DNA from: Deefgea rivuli DSM 18356
GTDB taxonomy: Bacteria; Pseudomonadota; Gammaproteobacteria; Burkholderiales; Chitinibacteraceae
Reading direction: 5' to 3'
NCBI RefSeq assembly: GCF_000620145.1
Contig: NZ_KK211084.1
Span: forward strand, 1 to 64,000
Length of the DNA: 64,000 nucleotides
Part shown: positions 16,379 through 25,676 of the stretch, piece by piece
Numbering within the stretch: position 1 is the stretch's first letter
Layout: each line of letters begins with the position of its first letter
Translations under genes and position numbers: made by a program
The notes under the pieces: generated by a model
Database searches by the model: none
What the model saw: only the letters and a program-made list of their open reading frames with translations
What the model was told of the DNA's origin: nothing

Positions 16379-17880
16379 TATTTTTTCTCTTTTACGTTTA
16401 CATCCAGCGCGGCTTCAATTTGCTCGCACAAGCGGCGCAAAACTTCCAAGCGCGCATAATATTTATTGTTCGCGCCAATCAAATGCCACGGCGATGCAGG
16501 TGTACTGGTGCGTTCAATCAAATCGCTACCGGCGGTGATGTATTCATCCCATTTCTCGCGATTGCGCCAATCTTCGTCGGTAATCTTAAAGCGCTTGTAT
16601 TCAATCGCTTCACGGCCTTTAAAGCGCTTGAGTTGCTCTTCATTACTGATCGCCAACCAGAATTTCACGACAATCACATTGGCCATGCCGATTTGCGCTT
16701 CAAAATCGTTAATCTCACCATACGCACGCATCCAATCCGCGCGGCTGGCAAAACCCTCAACGCGCTCCACCAGCACGCGGCCATACCATGAGCGATCAAA
16801 CAGTGTGATCTGCCCATGCGGTGGCAAATGCCGCCAGAAGCGCCACAAATAAGGCTGAGCGCGCTCTTCTTCCGTCGGTGCGGCAATCGGGATCGTGCGG
16901 TACTGCCGTGCATCCAGCGCCGCCGTAATCCGCCTGATCGCGCCGCCCTTGCCCGCCGCGTCCATCCCTTCAAACACACACACCACCGAATGATTTTTAA
17001 ACTTCGGATGCCGCGTCAGGCCATTCAAACGGCCTTGTAATTCTTCCAACCGTATTTTGTATTCTTCTTTGCTTAAATCGTGATCGAGTGGCAATTTATC
17101 CAGCAAACGCACGCCATCAATCGAGGGCACCAACGGCGCAGCATCGACTCGATTTTGCTTTACTGAAGCGCGTTCTAAATGATGGCGAATCGCCTCTTCA
17201 ATTTGGCGACCCACCGAGATATTCCGGTAATTGGCATTCGAGCCTTCAATCACTCGCCATGGCGCATCGGCCAAATTGGTTCGCAGCAATAAATCGCGAT
17301 AACGCTCTATCATTTGATCGTAATTTTTGAGGAACCATTCATCTGATTTCTCAATTCGCCACGCGGTAAGCGGATCGGCGCTGAGTTTCTTGATATTTTT
17401 CTTCAGCTGATCTTTGGGCAAATGCAGCCAGAATTTCAAGACCAACACGCCCTCATCGGCCAGCATTTTTTCCAAGCGCACAATCTTGGCCAATTCACGC
17501 TCATACGCCACCGGATTGTCCTGATCTTGCATTTGATCCCACATCGGGCCGCTATACCAGCCGCCAAATAGGATTGCCATCTTGCCTTTCGGCGGCAACA
17601 CACGCCAATAGCGCCAAAACGGTGGCCGAGCGGCCTCTTCATCGGTTGGCTCGGCAAATGCGTGCGTCGCGATATGCCGAGGATCTAGCCATTCGAGCAA
17701 TAAATTCGCTGTTTCGCCCTTGCCTGCGGTGGGCACACCACCGAGCAAAATGACGACAGGCGATACACCACGCTGTAGCAAATCATATTGAATCGACAAT
17801 AAACTCTGCCGCAATTCAGTTTCAAAAGTCTGATACGCCGCTTTATCAATCTTATGCCCTAGCTCTGCTGATTCAAACAT
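16378..17880 (-). CDS. Polyphosphate:AMP phosphotransferase (double PPK2 domain)
   Basis: A 500-residue class II PPK2 enzyme with two fused kinase domains. It transfers phosphate from polyphosphate to AMP, giving ADP, and so links polyphosphate stores to nucleotide charge. Walker A motifs appear twice: GGVPTAGKG (residues ~47-55) and EGMDAAGKGG (about 306-315). The second domain has the lid-type sequence FDRSWYGRVLVERVEGF, while the first has an altered FGGWYSGPM, so domain one is probably the non-catalytic partner as in known Pap enzymes. Start MFESAELGHKID at 17880 matches the family and has GGAG eight bases upstream. It is in an operon with the rutE-type gene. Confidence 0.93.
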   Translation of the reverse strand: MFESAELGHKIDKAAYQTFETELRQSLLSIQYDLLQRGVSPVVILLGGVPTAGKGETANLLLEWLDPRHIATHAFAEPTDEEAARPPFWRYWRVLPPKGKMAILFGGWYSGPMWDQMQDQDNPVAYERELAKIVRLEKMLADEGVLVLKFWLHLPKDQLKKNIKKLSADPLTAWRIEKSDEWFLKNYDQMIERYRDLLLRTNLADAPWRVIEGSNANYRNISVGRQIEEAIRHHLERASVKQNRVDAAPLVPSIDGVRLLDKLPLDHDLSKEEYKIRLEELQGRLNGLTRHPKFKNHSVVCVFEGMDAAGKGGAIRRITAALDARQYRTIPIAAPTEEERAQPYLWRFWRHLPPHGQITLFDRSWYGRVLVERVEGFASRADWMRAYGEINDFEAQIGMANVIVVKFWLAISNEEQLKRFKGREAIEYKRFKITDEDWRNREKWDEYITAGSDLIERTSTPASPWHLIGANNKYYARLEVLRRLCEQIEAALDVNVKEKK

Positions 17881-17956
17881 GATGCCACTCCACAAAGTAA
17901 TCTCCCATTATTAAGCCAGCGTCAAAATTACGAAAGCTTTACTAAGTACCAAGCTA

Positions 17957-18003
17957 GGTATATCAATCTAGAACTTGTTAAGCAATGGCTACAGCCATAT
18001 ACC
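17957..18003. repeat. 47-bp dyad site GGTATAT...ATATACC
   Basis: Perfect arms, extended outwards to TAGGTATAT / ATATACCTA. It lies between the erpA terminator and the start of the polyP:AMP phosphotransferase gene. Confidence 0.85.
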
Positions 18004-18060
18004 TAAAGCAATAAATGTGACATTCTATTCATCCACTGACAATCACAATTCAGCAGGCGA

Positions 18061-18089
18061 AAAAAAAGAGGCTTTCGCCTCTTTTTCTA
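18061..18089 (-). terminator. Bidirectional Rho-independent terminator downstream of erpA
   Basis: AAAAAGAGGC, loop TTTC, GCCTCTTTTT. A and T runs on both sides; the minus-strand reading ends erpA. Confidence 0.9.
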
Positions 18090-18105
18090 TCGATTCAAGG
18101 TGAAA

Positions 18106-18456
18106 TTACACCGAGAACGATGAACCACAGCCGCACGTTGATTGTGCATTTGGGTTTTTGATCGTGAATTGCGAGCCTTCTAGGCTTTCTACGTAATCGA
18201 TTTCTGCGCCGACCAAATATTGGTAGCTCATTGGATCAACCAGCAAAGTCACGCCGTTTTTGGTGATAGGGGTATCGTCTTCATTGATGATTTCATCAAA
18301 GGTGAAGCCGTATTGAAAACCCGAGCAACCGCCGCCTGTCACGAACACACGCAGTTTTAGATCAGGGTTGCCTTCTTCCAGAATCAATTCGTTGACCTTG
18401 CTCGCGGCATTATCAGAAAAGACAAAAGGTAGTGGCATCTCAGTTTCAGTGCTCAT
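18106..18456 (-). CDS. erpA: Iron-sulfur cluster insertion protein ErpA
   Basis: A 116-residue A-type carrier that delivers [4Fe-4S] clusters to apo-proteins, including isoprenoid enzymes IspG and IspH. The three cluster ligands are present: Cys44 in GGGCSGF, and Cys108 and Cys110 in TCGCGSSF at the C-terminus. Length and spacing are normal. It is the last gene of a minus-strand run from argC through bactofilin, and is followed by a strong terminator. The presence of ygfZ and ispF elsewhere in the window is consistent with Fe-S and isoprenoid functions but not linked by operon. Confidence 0.96.
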   Translation of the reverse strand: MSTETEMPLPFVFSDNAASKVNELILEEGNPDLKLRVFVTGGGCSGFQYGFTFDEIINEDDTPITKNGVTLLVDPMSYQYLVGAEIDYVESLEGSQFTIKNPNAQSTCGCGSSFSV

Positions 18457-18526
18457 AGCAGCTCCGCAAATAATAGTTGACTAAATTGATAGGGTTTATT
18501 ATCCGCCTACCATCAAGCGGGGTCAA

Positions 18527-18943
18527 TCACTGCGCGGCCTTGGGATCGACGCGGGGAACGTCGGCTGCAGCGACTTCCTCACGCTTACCGTTAAGCACGT
18601 GCACTAAATGGCCTTCAATGATCGCGCCAGGGTGCATTTCCAAGGTTTTGTACGCCAAATCACCGACAATCCGCGACTTGCCTTGCAGCTCCACATAATG
18701 GCTGACTTCAATCGGACCACGAATTTCGCCATTCAAAATCAAATGTGAACACGCAACTTTGCCTTCAATGCGCGCCTTCTCACTCACGACCAAAGTGCCC
18801 GTTTTATCATCAGCCATACTCACATCGCCAATAATCACGCCGTCAACGCGCAAGCCACCGGCAAATTTCACATTGCCGGTGACGGTCGTGCCTTGACCAA
18901 TCAGACTATCAATCTTGGTACTGCCTTTTTTCTTATTAAACAT
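18527..18943 (-). CDS. Bactofilin (polymer-forming cytoskeletal protein)
   Basis: A 138-residue bactofilin. The central right-handed beta-helix domain shows the repeating hydrophobic/Gly pattern (SLIGQGTTVTGNVKF, LRVDGVIIGDV, LILNGEIRGPI, KSRIVGDLAY). It is flanked by short disordered tails (MFNKKKGS and a Pro/Ala-rich end). Bactofilins self-assemble without nucleotide into filaments that localise cell-wall or stalk enzymes, often near a membrane. It directly follows the DUF6776 membrane protein gene, 15 bases away, suggesting they are co-transcribed and may work together. Confidence 0.93.
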   Translation of the reverse strand: MFNKKKGSTKIDSLIGQGTTVTGNVKFAGGLRVDGVIIGDVSMADDKTGTLVVSEKARIEGKVACSHLILNGEIRGPIEVSHYVELQGKSRIVGDLAYKTLEMHPGAIIEGHLVHVLNGKREEVAAADVPRVDPKAAQ

Positions 18944-18958
18944 TGAGTACGTCCCCTC

Positions 18959-19678
18959 TTAGATTTTTTTCTGGCAACTGGCGATGACTTTACTACCTTG
19001 TGGCTCGACAAAGCGCGCTTCTAACCACATTGGACCAACGGCATTTTCGGGTAATTTAAATTCGCCTGCGGCGCGGTGATAATGCTTCACACTAATTGCT
19101 GCGGAGTCATTGCCCAAAGCCAAACTCTGTTTTTTGCCCGCGACCATAAACTGCAAACTCAGCAACATACGCCCTGATAATTCCGTGGTTTTATCCGTTC
19201 CTTGCACCAAGAGCAGGCGATACGCTACGCGATCAGGTGTCAAACTTTGCAAATCACAGGCGACAAAATTCGCCGAACGGCTACGATCATTGCTTTGCAA
19301 TAAAGATTCAAAAAACGATAAAGTTTCGCGCGTCGCCGCAGTATCTTGCTGCAAGGTCGTCAAATCACCTTTGAGCGCATCGCGCTCAGCGCCGACGACG
19401 GTGAGCTGCTGCGACAACAAGGTTTTTTCTTTTTGCAAAGCATCGATTTGTTGCTGACTAGTTTGCATCTGACTCTGGCTTTGCTGCGAGCGCTGTGCCA
19501 ACACGACTTCTTGCTGGTATTGCCCGTAACGCATTCCTGCATAAGCGGCACAGAGCAATACCCCGATTAGCAATACATAACGAAATAGTCTAGCTTTCAG
19601 GCCAAGCTGCGGGCGCAGTGCCAAGGGCGTGGCGGTGAGCCGCGCCCTTTGCAAACGATAGAGACGTTTGATTGGCAT
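18959..19678 (-). CDS. DUF6776-like membrane protein with periplasmic coiled coil
   Basis: A 239-residue bitopic protein. A basic N-terminus precedes one membrane segment (about residues 32-50, FRYVLLIGVLLCAAYAGM). A Gln-rich coiled coil (about 55-118) and a C-terminal beta-rich domain (about 130-239) with two Cys residues follow. The pattern matches the DUF6776 family found next to bactofilin genes in betaproteobacteria. No biochemical function is known; a membrane partner for bactofilin filaments is an inference from gene order. A perfect 47-bp dyad site lies within the coding sequence of the membrane segment. Confidence 0.75.
   Translation of the reverse strand: MPIKRLYRLQRARLTATPLALRPQLGLKARLFRYVLLIGVLLCAAYAGMRYGQYQQEVVLAQRSQQSQSQMQTSQQQIDALQKEKTLLSQQLTVVGAERDALKGDLTTLQQDTAATRETLSFFESLLQSNDRSRSANFVACDLQSLTPDRVAYRLLLVQGTDKTTELSGRMLLSLQFMVAGKKQSLALGNDSAAISVKHYHRAAGEFKLPENAVGPMWLEARFVEPQGSKVIASCQKKI
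19516..19562. repeat. 47-bp dyad site GGTATTGC...GCAATACC (inside the DUF6776-like gene)
   Basis: Perfect eight-base arms at exact spacing, in the DNA encoding the membrane segment. Confidence 0.75.
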
Positions 19679-19681
19679 TGA

Positions 19682-20725
19682 TTAAGGCAGTAAAGGCACA
19701 ACATCGAGGCCATGTTGCTCTGGCAAGCCGAACATCAAGTTCATCACTTGCACCGATTGGCCCGAAGCGCCTTTAACCAAATTGTCTTCAACGACCAAAA
19801 TCACCAGCAAATCACCATTACCTGGGCGATGCACCGCCATCCGTGCTGTATTGCTGCCGCGCACCGAGCGCGTTTCTGGGCAAGAACCAGCAGGCATCAC
19901 ATCCACAAATGGCTCACCAGCAAAGCGATCTTCAAACAATTTTTGCACATCAGCGGCTTTACCCGCATCGGTTAAGCGCGCATAAATCGTTGAGTGAATC
20001 CCGCGTATCATTGGCGTTAAATGCGGCACAAACGTGAGTTGCACCGGCGCGCCGTGAATCGCCGACAGACCTTGCATGATTTCTGGCGAATGGCGATGAC
20101 CTTTCACCGCATACGCTTTGAAATTATCCGCACTTTCGGCAAACAAAGTACCGACTTCGGCTTTACGCCCCGCACCGGAAACACCCGATTTGCAATCGGC
20201 AATGATGCCCGTCGTTTCAATCAGTTGCAGGCCATTCTCAATCAATGGCAATAAGCCGAGCTGAACTGAAGTTGGATAGCAACCTGCCATACCAATCAAA
20301 CGTGCTTTTTGGATTGCTTCACGATTCACTTCCGGCAAACCATACACCGCCTCAGCCAGCAAATCGGTACAGCTATGCTCCATTGCGTACCACTGCGTAA
20401 ATTCAGCAGGATCTTTCAGGCGGAAATCAGCAGCCAAATCGATAACTTTGACGCCAGCGTCGAGCAGTTCGCGCGCTTGCGCCATCGCCACGCCGTGCGG
20501 CGTTGCAAAAAATACGACATCGCATTCGGTGAGCTTGGCGTCTTCCGGCGTTGAGAACGCAATATCAACATGACCACGCAGACTAGGGAACATTTCAGAC
20601 ACTTTCATGCCGGCTTCTTTACGCGAAGTCACGGCTTTCAGTTCAACATCGGGATGGCGCGACAATAGGCGCAATAATTCAACCCCAGTGTATCCAGTAC
20701 CGCCAACAATCCCAACCTTAATCAT
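19682..20725 (-). CDS. argC: N-acetyl-gamma-glutamyl-phosphate reductase
   Basis: Third enzyme of arginine biosynthesis: NADPH-dependent reduction of N-acetylglutamyl-5-phosphate to the semialdehyde. The 347-residue protein starts with the Rossmann motif [18 protein letters not shown]. The catalytic Cys149 is in GMAGCYPTS. The C-terminal HxP-type segment ([12 protein letters not shown]) is present. The start at 20725 is chosen because it gives the standard [11 protein letters not shown] terminus with an AGGA upstream; a longer frame adds an unrelated leader. It lies downstream of rpsI on the same strand but after a terminator, so it probably has its own promoter. Confidence 0.96.
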   Translation of the reverse strand: MIKVGIVGGTGYTGVELLRLLSRHPDVELKAVTSRKEAGMKVSEMFPSLRGHVDIAFSTPEDAKLTECDVVFFATPHGVAMAQARELLDAGVKVIDLAADFRLKDPAEFTQWYAMEHSCTDLLAEAVYGLPEVNREAIQKARLIGMAGCYPTSVQLGLLPLIENGLQLIETTGIIADCKSGVSGAGRKAEVGTLFAESADNFKAYAVKGHRHSPEIMQGLSAIHGAPVQLTFVPHLTPMIRGIHSTIYARLTDAGKAADVQKLFEDRFAGEPFVDVMPAGSCPETRSVRGSNTARMAVHRPGNGDLLVILVVEDNLVKGASGQSVQVMNLMFGLPEQHGLDVVPLLP

Positions 20726-20842
20726 GCTCTTTATCCTGTTCAAATGGTCAAAGCGATAATAAAGCAAAATGCTGACAAAGTGTGAGCTTGCAAACGTTGC
20801 ATTCAACGTAAAGTATGAGTCGAGCTTGACATACGAGTAGTG

Positions 20843-20889
20843 TGTATTTCAATGCAAGCCTTGATTGAAAAGACTTAGCGTGAAATACC
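20843..20889. repeat. 47-bp dyad site TGTATTTC...GAAATACC
   Basis: Intergenic between rpsI and argC. Arms are complementary over seven bases (GTATTTC/GAAATAC); only the outermost left base departs from the consensus. Confidence 0.6.
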
Positions 20890-20902
20890 CTTTGAATAGA
20901 CG

Positions 20903-20932
20903 TAAAAAAGCCACCCCGAAGGATGGCTCTTT
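20903..20932 (-). terminator. Terminator of the rplM-rpsI operon
   Basis: On the minus strand AGAGCCATCC, loop TTCGG, GGTGGCTTTTTTA with one G-T pair. It lies 24 bases after the rpsI stop. Confidence 0.9.
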
Positions 20933-20955
20933 GATCCAAACAATCTGTAAACGAA

Positions 20956-21348
20956 TTAACGTTTAGAGAATTGTTTACGACGACGTGCGCCGCGTAGACC
21001 GACTTTCTTACGTTCAACTTCACGAGCGTCACGAGTAACCAGACCAGCTGCTTTCAACGTTGGTTTCAACGCTGCATCATACTGGATCAAAGCACGAGTG
21101 ATACCGTGACGAACCGCGCCAGCTTGGCCTGATTCGCCGCCACCAACAACATTTACCATGATGTCGAAAGCGTCTAAGTTGCTAGTCAACACGAGTGGTT
21201 GACGAACGATCATACGGCCAGTTTCACGAGCAAAGTATTGGTCTAATGCCTTGCCGTTAACGATGATCTGGCCAGTACCTTTTGCCAAGAACACACGAGC
21301 TACAGAGCTCTTGCGACGGCCAGTACCATAATTGTATTTACCTACCAT
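20956..21348 (-). CDS. rpsI: 30S ribosomal protein S9
   Basis: A 130-residue small-subunit protein. It begins [17 protein letters not shown] and ends in the conserved basic tail [18 protein letters not shown], whose final residues contact P-site tRNA. The [15 protein letters not shown] motif is present. It follows rplM by 29 bases in the universal L13-S9 operon, has its own Shine-Dalgarno AAGGAATT, and ends before a canonical terminator. Confidence 0.99.
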   Translation of the reverse strand: MVGKYNYGTGRRKSSVARVFLAKGTGQIIVNGKALDQYFARETGRMIVRQPLVLTSNLDAFDIMVNVVGGGESGQAGAVRHGITRALIQYDAALKPTLKAAGLVTRDAREVERKKVGLRGARRRKQFSKR

Positions 21349-21377
21349 GATGCAATTCCTTTAAGTTTTGCGATCGC

Positions 21378-21806
21378 TTAGAGAGCAAGAGTTTTAGGTT
21401 CTTGCGCAGTGTGCGGATGATCGCCACCGGCATAAACTTTCATTTTCTTGATCATTGCGTAGCCCAATGGGCCTTTTGGTAACATGCCTTTAACAGCAAA
21501 TTCCAACGCGCGGCCAGGAAATTTAGTTTGCATTTCAGTGAAGGTACGCTCGTAAATACCGCCTGGGTGACCAGTGTGACGGTAATAGATCTTTGCCGTT
21601 GCTTTATCGCCAGTAACGCGGATCTTATCTGCGTTTACCACAACGATGTAGTCGCCGGTATCGACGTGCGGAGTGTATTCAGCTTTATGTTTGCCACGCA
21701 GGCGTTTGGCGATCTCGGCAGCGAGACGGCCCAGCACTAAGTCTGTGGCGTCCACAACGAACCACTCGCGCTTCACCTCGTGCGGCTTGGCAGAAAAGGT
21801 TTTCAT
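21378..21806 (-). CDS. rplM: 50S ribosomal protein L13
   Basis: A 142-residue large-subunit protein important early in 50S assembly. It has the start [18 protein letters not shown], then [17 protein letters not shown] and [10 protein letters not shown], and the C-terminal [10 protein letters not shown] motif. The start at 21806 matches the family; a longer upstream frame would overlap the promoter. A strong sigma-70 promoter lies 40-69 bases upstream, and the leader is a plausible place for autoregulation, though no structure was identified. Confidence 0.99.
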   Translation of the reverse strand: MKTFSAKPHEVKREWFVVDATDLVLGRLAAEIAKRLRGKHKAEYTPHVDTGDYIVVVNADKIRVTGDKATAKIYYRHTGHPGGIYERTFTEMQTKFPGRALEFAVKGMLPKGPLGYAMIKKMKVYAGGDHPHTAQEPKTLAL

Positions 21807-21845
21807 GACTGCTAGTCCACGTTTTTGAATTTGAGAAAGTCGCGG

Positions 21846-21875
21846 ATTGTAGCGGGTCAAATGCCACTCTGTCAA
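21846..21875 (-). promoter_or_regulatory. Sigma-70 promoter of rplM-rpsI
   Basis: On the minus strand a perfect TTGACA, an 18-base spacer and TACAAT. It lies about 40 bases upstream of the rplM start codon. Confidence 0.88.
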
Positions 21876-22173
21876 ATGCATTTGCAAATTGACCGTATCC
21901 GAGACAAAAAAAACGCAATCGAGGCGAACCAGGATTGCGCGAAATTCCACCAAATTAATGGAGGATGGAGGAGACGACATTGAGCAAGCCCAATGTCACC
22001 TCCGATTATCACAGACAACTATGTGTAAGGCAACCTACTTTGGTGCAGCGCGACAAGTGGCAGCACGCTTTTGGCGCGTACAGATTGACTTACAAATTCG
22101 CCGCCACTGCAATTCCCCGTTAAAATAGTTTTATCTATTCTCCAATCAATATCGCGCCAGCAAGGACAGTCAA

Positions 22174-22593
22174 ATGAAAGTACGAGTGAAATGGGTCGAA
22201 GAGGTCAGTTTCTTGGCGCAATCCGAATCGGGTCATGCCGTTTTGATGGACGGCCCGCCCGAAGGCGGTGGCCGCAACCTAGGCCCACGTCCAATGGAAA
22301 TGCTCTTAATGGGCATGGCGGGCTGCTCAACCTATGATGTGATCCATATTCTAAAGAAAGGCCGTGCGGACGTGCGCGACTGCGTGGTTGAGGTCGATGC
22401 GGATCGCGCGGATACTGATCCCAAAGTATTCACCAAAATCCATCTGCACTTCATTGTGACCGGCCGTACCCTCAAAGCAGAAGCTGTTGAGCGTGCGATT
22501 AAGCTTTCGGCAGAAAAATATTGCTCTGCGTCTATCATGCTGGGGCAAGTCGTACCGATTACGCATGACTTTGAAGTGAAAGAAGCCGATTAA
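22174..22593 (+). CDS. OsmC-family protein (YhfA-like)
   Basis: A 139-residue OsmC/Ohr-fold protein. The two conserved cysteines appear in GMAGCSTYDV (Cys51) and EKYCSAS (about Cys114). The sequence PRPMEMLLMGMAGC and VIHILKKGR marks the YhfA subgroup. OsmC relatives reduce organic hydroperoxides with these cysteines, but YhfA-type members have no proven physiological substrate. It is a single gene, divergent from rplM, with a terminator 30 bases downstream. Start follows AAGGACAG. Confidence 0.9.
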   Translation: MKVRVKWVEEVSFLAQSESGHAVLMDGPPEGGGRNLGPRPMEMLLMGMAGCSTYDVIHILKKGRADVRDCVVEVDADRADTDPKVFTKIHLHFIVTGRTLKAEAVERAIKLSAEKYCSASIMLGQVVPITHDFEVKEAD

Positions 22594-22620
22594 ATCGTTA
22601 GATATTATTTAGGCAGAAAC

Positions 22621-22652
22621 AAAAACGGCGAGCCGCAATGCTCGCCGTTTTT
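22621..22652 (+). terminator. Bidirectional Rho-independent terminator
   Basis: AAAAACGGCGAG, loop, CTCGCCGTTTTTT between the converging OsmC-family and FNT genes. Confidence 0.93.
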
Positions 22653-22670
22653 TATATCTGAGATTACAAC

Positions 22671-23498
22671 TTAATCGTGCGTGAGTTCGCTGATTTTTTG
22701 CTGATGAAAAATCCACGCATAGGGCAAGCCGATAAATAGAGCGCCGCCGACAATATTGCCCAGAGTGGCGGGCAATAGATTATTCAACAAGAAATCACCC
22801 CAGCTTGCATCCAAGCCCAACAGCATCGCCGCAGGGATAAAAAACATATTCGCAATACTATGCTCCATACCCAGCGCGACGAACGCCATCACGGGCAACC
22901 AAATCCCCATCATTTTGCCCAAAGTATCTTTCGCCGAATACGCTTGCCATGCCGCAACACAGACAAGGATGTTCGCTAAAATCCCTTTGAAAAAAGTCAT
23001 CAGAAACGGATTTTCTAACTTGTGATGCGCCACCGATAATAAATACAGCGTTGCCGGATCATTGGGCTTAAAAATACCCGTCATATAAGCGAACGCCCAC
23101 GCGGTAAACACTGCGCCGATAAAATTGCCTGAATACGAGAGCAGCCAAACACGCCCGACATCAGCGCTAGACAGTTGTTTGCGTTGCCAAGGCACCATTT
23201 GCGTCGCGCAATTACTGGTAAACAGATCCACGCCCGTCAGCACGACCGCAATAAAACCCAAGGGAAATACCGCGCCAAAGAGAAATTTCCCCAAACCTGG
23301 ATTGCTCGTCATCAGCTCTGGCGAGCCACCTGCGACCACCACTGCCAGCAAGCCACCCAGAGAAATAAACATCCCACCGATCATGGCCATCACCGCCAAG
23401 CGAGAAAACGGCAGTGCCGATTTCTCAACTGCACTGTGCTCAATGTAATCAACGATAGCCGAAGGCGCTAACATTCCAGTCATATTTAAAGCCTGCAT
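22671..23498 (-). CDS. Formate/nitrite transporter (FNT) family channel
   Basis: A 275-residue inner-membrane channel with six membrane helices, forming pentamers that pass formate, nitrite or hydrosulfide. FNT signatures: FPLGFIAVVLTGVDLFTSNCA (helix 2 break), the helix-5 break LGMEHSIANMFFIP, and KGILANILVCVA. The pore His is in GMEHS. No formate or nitrite enzyme genes are adjacent, so the substrate is not predictable. The length is slightly short of FocA but complete. It converges on the OsmC gene at a shared terminator. Confidence 0.9.
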   Translation of the reverse strand: MQALNMTGMLAPSAIVDYIEHSAVEKSALPFSRLAVMAMIGGMFISLGGLLAVVVAGGSPELMTSNPGLGKFLFGAVFPLGFIAVVLTGVDLFTSNCATQMVPWQRKQLSSADVGRVWLLSYSGNFIGAVFTAWAFAYMTGIFKPNDPATLYLLSVAHHKLENPFLMTFFKGILANILVCVAAWQAYSAKDTLGKMMGIWLPVMAFVALGMEHSIANMFFIPAAMLLGLDASWGDFLLNNLLPATLGNIVGGALFIGLPYAWIFHQQKISELTHD

Positions 23499-23684
23499 TT
23501 AACGTAAATAAGATGAACTATTTTATAACGTGCACTGCAGCAAAAAGCGCAACTATTACCTTGGCATGCAGCTCAATCCACACAATGCTGATTTGGCGCA
23601 ATTTTTTTCTACAATATCGATACAAGCGCCAAGTTCAAGTAAGCCGTGCTATAAGAACTCAGTCGGAACTTAACGGATAACATG

Positions 23685-23731
23685 GGTATGTCGATGTGGA
23701 TATTTTATATAAATGGCCTTATCGATATACC
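23685..23731. repeat. 47-bp dyad site GGTATGTCGAT...ATCGATATACC
   Basis: Perfect arms in the spacer downstream of coq7. Its sequence closely resembles the copy at 53798, including the inner TATTT...AAATGG part. Confidence 0.88.
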
Positions 23732-23755
23732 CACTAAAATCAATCTAAACCGAAC

Positions 23756-24394
23756 TTAGAAGCGATAACTCAAACCCGTCATCACTTTAGAGCTTAGTTT
23801 CATCGCCGCCTGTATGGGCAATGGTAATGTGGCGGCGCCCATACTGTCAGCCAGCTCAGCATGGCTCATTTCATCGACTTCCATTTGCGCAACAATGGCA
23901 CGGCTTTTTTCATCTTGCTCAGGCAATTGGCTCAAATGGCTTTGCAGATGCGCCGCCACTTGGCGCTCTGTTTCGGCCAAGAAGCCTAAATTCCATTTAT
24001 CCCCAATCGCACCAGCAGTAACGCCCATCACAAATGAACCCGCGTACCACAACGGATTAAATACACTGCGGTGGCTGCCTAATTCGCCCAAACGCCGCTG
24101 CGTCCACGCCAAATGCTCAACTTCCTCTTGCGCCGCGTGGCGTAAAGCATCACGCGCTGCGGGGTCGCGTGCCGTCAACGCCTGACCTTGATACAGCGCT
24201 TGCGCGCAGACTTCGCCGCAATGATTCACGCGCATTAAACCGGCAGCGTGTGTTTTTTCTGCGTCGCTCATTTCAGCCTCGTCCAGCTTCGCATCGGGAT
24301 GCGGACGAGCGCTGGTGGCCGGTGCGGCCAAAGTACGTAATACCGTATCAAACTCGGCAATAAACTGATCAAAAGAAGGTAATTTCAGCATCAT
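23756..24394 (-). CDS. coq7: 3-demethoxyubiquinol 3-hydroxylase Coq7
   Basis: A 212-residue di-iron monooxygenase catalysing the penultimate hydroxylation of ubiquinone biosynthesis, bound at the inner membrane. The iron ligands sit in the repeated E...ExxH motifs: NHCGEVCAQALYQ, AAQEEVEHLAW and QMEVDEMSHAE. The enzyme substitutes for the flavin hydroxylase UbiF used by E. coli, and is common in betaproteobacteria. AAGGAG precedes the start by five bases. It is divergent from the cyclophilin gene at 24482, with a ~90-base shared regulatory region. Confidence 0.96.
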   Translation of the reverse strand: MMLKLPSFDQFIAEFDTVLRTLAAPATSARPHPDAKLDEAEMSDAEKTHAAGLMRVNHCGEVCAQALYQGQALTARDPAARDALRHAAQEEVEHLAWTQRRLGELGSHRSVFNPLWYAGSFVMGVTAGAIGDKWNLGFLAETERQVAAHLQSHLSQLPEQDEKSRAIVAQMEVDEMSHAELADSMGAATLPLPIQAAMKLSSKVMTGLSYRF

Positions 24395-24481
24395 TGGTTC
24401 TCCTTAAGGTGACAATTCTACACTGCACGCATGATATGATTAGCAGATTGTCTTAACTCACCCTTTTTTGCAGGAACAACC

Positions 24482-25084
24482 ATGAAACGCTTCCTTGTCG
24501 CAGCCACTTTGGCTCTTTCTAGTCTGGCGGCGCTGGCTGCCAATCCCCAAGTCGAGCTATTGACTAGCAAAGGCAAAATCGTTGTCGAATTGTACCCAGA
24601 AGCCGCCCCGCTCACGGTGGCTAATTTCTTGCAATACGTTAAAAGCAAACATTACGATGGCACGATTTTTCACCGTGTAATTCCAGGTTTTATGACCCAA
24701 GGTGGCGGATTTAACGCCCAAATGGAACAAAAACCAACTAAGGCCTCAATCCAAAACGAAGCGAAAATCGCCATCGAAAAAGGTCTGAAAAATGACCGTG
24801 GCACCATCGCCATGGCGCGTACTGGCCAGCCACACTCGGCGACCAGCCAGTTTTTCATCAACTATAAAGACAACAGCTTTTTGGATTACCCTGGCCAAGA
24901 CGGCTACGGCTATACCGTGTTTGGTAAAGTCATCAGCGGCATGGAAGCGGCTGATCAAATGGCCAAAGTGACCATCCTGCCGGGCGACGCCCCTGCCGAG
25001 CCGATTGTCTTGATCAGCGCCAAAGAACTGCCTGCGAAAGCCGAAAAAGCCAGCGCCAGCAAAGCAACGACAAAATCAAAATAA
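24482..25084 (+). CDS. ppiA: Periplasmic cyclophilin-type peptidyl-prolyl isomerase
   Basis: A 200-residue secreted cyclophilin that catalyses proline cis-trans isomerisation. A signal peptide ([20 protein letters not shown]) is followed directly by the cyclophilin domain. Catalytic motifs: [13 protein letters not shown] (the Arg of HRV), [12 protein letters not shown] and [13 protein letters not shown] Lys/Ala/Ser-rich C-terminal tail of ~20 residues is added. The gene is 20 bases upstream of a cytoplasmic paralogue with near-identical active-site segments, so the pair looks like an old tandem duplication expressed as one operon. Confidence 0.93.
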   Translation: MKRFLVAATLALSSLAALAANPQVELLTSKGKIVVELYPEAAPLTVANFLQYVKSKHYDGTIFHRVIPGFMTQGGGFNAQMEQKPTKASIQNEAKIAIEKGLKNDRGTIAMARTGQPHSATSQFFINYKDNSFLDYPGQDGYGYTVFGKVISGMEAADQMAKVTILPGDAPAEPIVLISAKELPAKAEKASASKATTKSK

Positions 25085-25104
25085 TTACTGACCAAGGAAC
25101 AGAC

Positions 25105-25608
25105 ATGACTAAAGTAAAACTCGTAACCAGCATGGGCGACATCGTTTTAGAATTGAACGACGAAAAAGCGCCAATTAGCGTCGCTAACTTCGTGCAATAC
25201 GCGACGGGTGGGCACTACGATGGCACGATTTTTCACCGTGTAATCGATGGTTTTATGGTGCAAGGCGGTGGTTTTGAACCAGGCATGAAAGAAAAGAAAG
25301 ACAAACACCCAACAATCCAAAACGAAGCCGACAATGGCTTGAAAAACGACATTTACACTGTCGCCATGGCGCGCACGCCAGAGCCACATTCAGCCTCATC
25401 GCAATTTTTTATCAACGCGGCTGACAATGACTTCCTGAACCATCGCAACAAAACATCGCAAGGCTGGGGCTATGCGGTATTCGGCGCGGTAGTTGAAGGC
25501 CAAGATGTTGTGGATAAAATCGAAAAAGTAAAAACCGGCAGCAATGGTTTTCACCAAGATGTACCAAAAACGGATGTCGTGATTTTAAGCGCGGAAGTGC
25601 TCGCTTAA
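25105..25608 (+). CDS. ppiB: Cytoplasmic cyclophilin-type peptidyl-prolyl isomerase
   Basis: A 167-residue cyclophilin without signal peptide, typical of PpiB. Active-site segments: [36 protein letters not shown] and [12 protein letters not shown]. It shares the DNA string encoding [10 protein letters not shown] with the upstream ppiA gene almost base for base. Start preceded by AAGGAACAG. A strong hairpin terminator follows within 11 bases of the stop. Confidence 0.96.
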   Translation: MTKVKLVTSMGDIVLELNDEKAPISVANFVQYATGGHYDGTIFHRVIDGFMVQGGGFEPGMKEKKDKHPTIQNEADNGLKNDIYTVAMARTPEPHSASSQFFINAADNDFLNHRNKTSQGWGYAVFGAVVEGQDVVDKIEKVKTGSNGFHQDVPKTDVVILSAEVLA

Positions 25609-25618
25609 TCATCCCCAC

Positions 25619-25648
25619 CAAAGCGCAGCTTTCGCTGCGCTTTTTTTA
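25619..25648 (+). terminator. Rho-independent terminator after ppiB
   Basis: AAAGCGCAGC, loop TTTC, GCTGCGCTTTTTTT. Confidence 0.95.
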
Positions 25649-25676
25649 TTGTGATGCCCACGAAAAAGACAACGCT

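Noticed and set aside
21378-21980. 200-codon version of rplM
   Set aside because: The extra 58 residues would cross the strong promoter at 21846-21875 and do not match L13.
24482-25608. Fusion or frameshift of a single cyclophilin
   Set aside because: Two complete domains with separate starts, ribosome-binding sites and one signal peptide; simple tandem paralogues.
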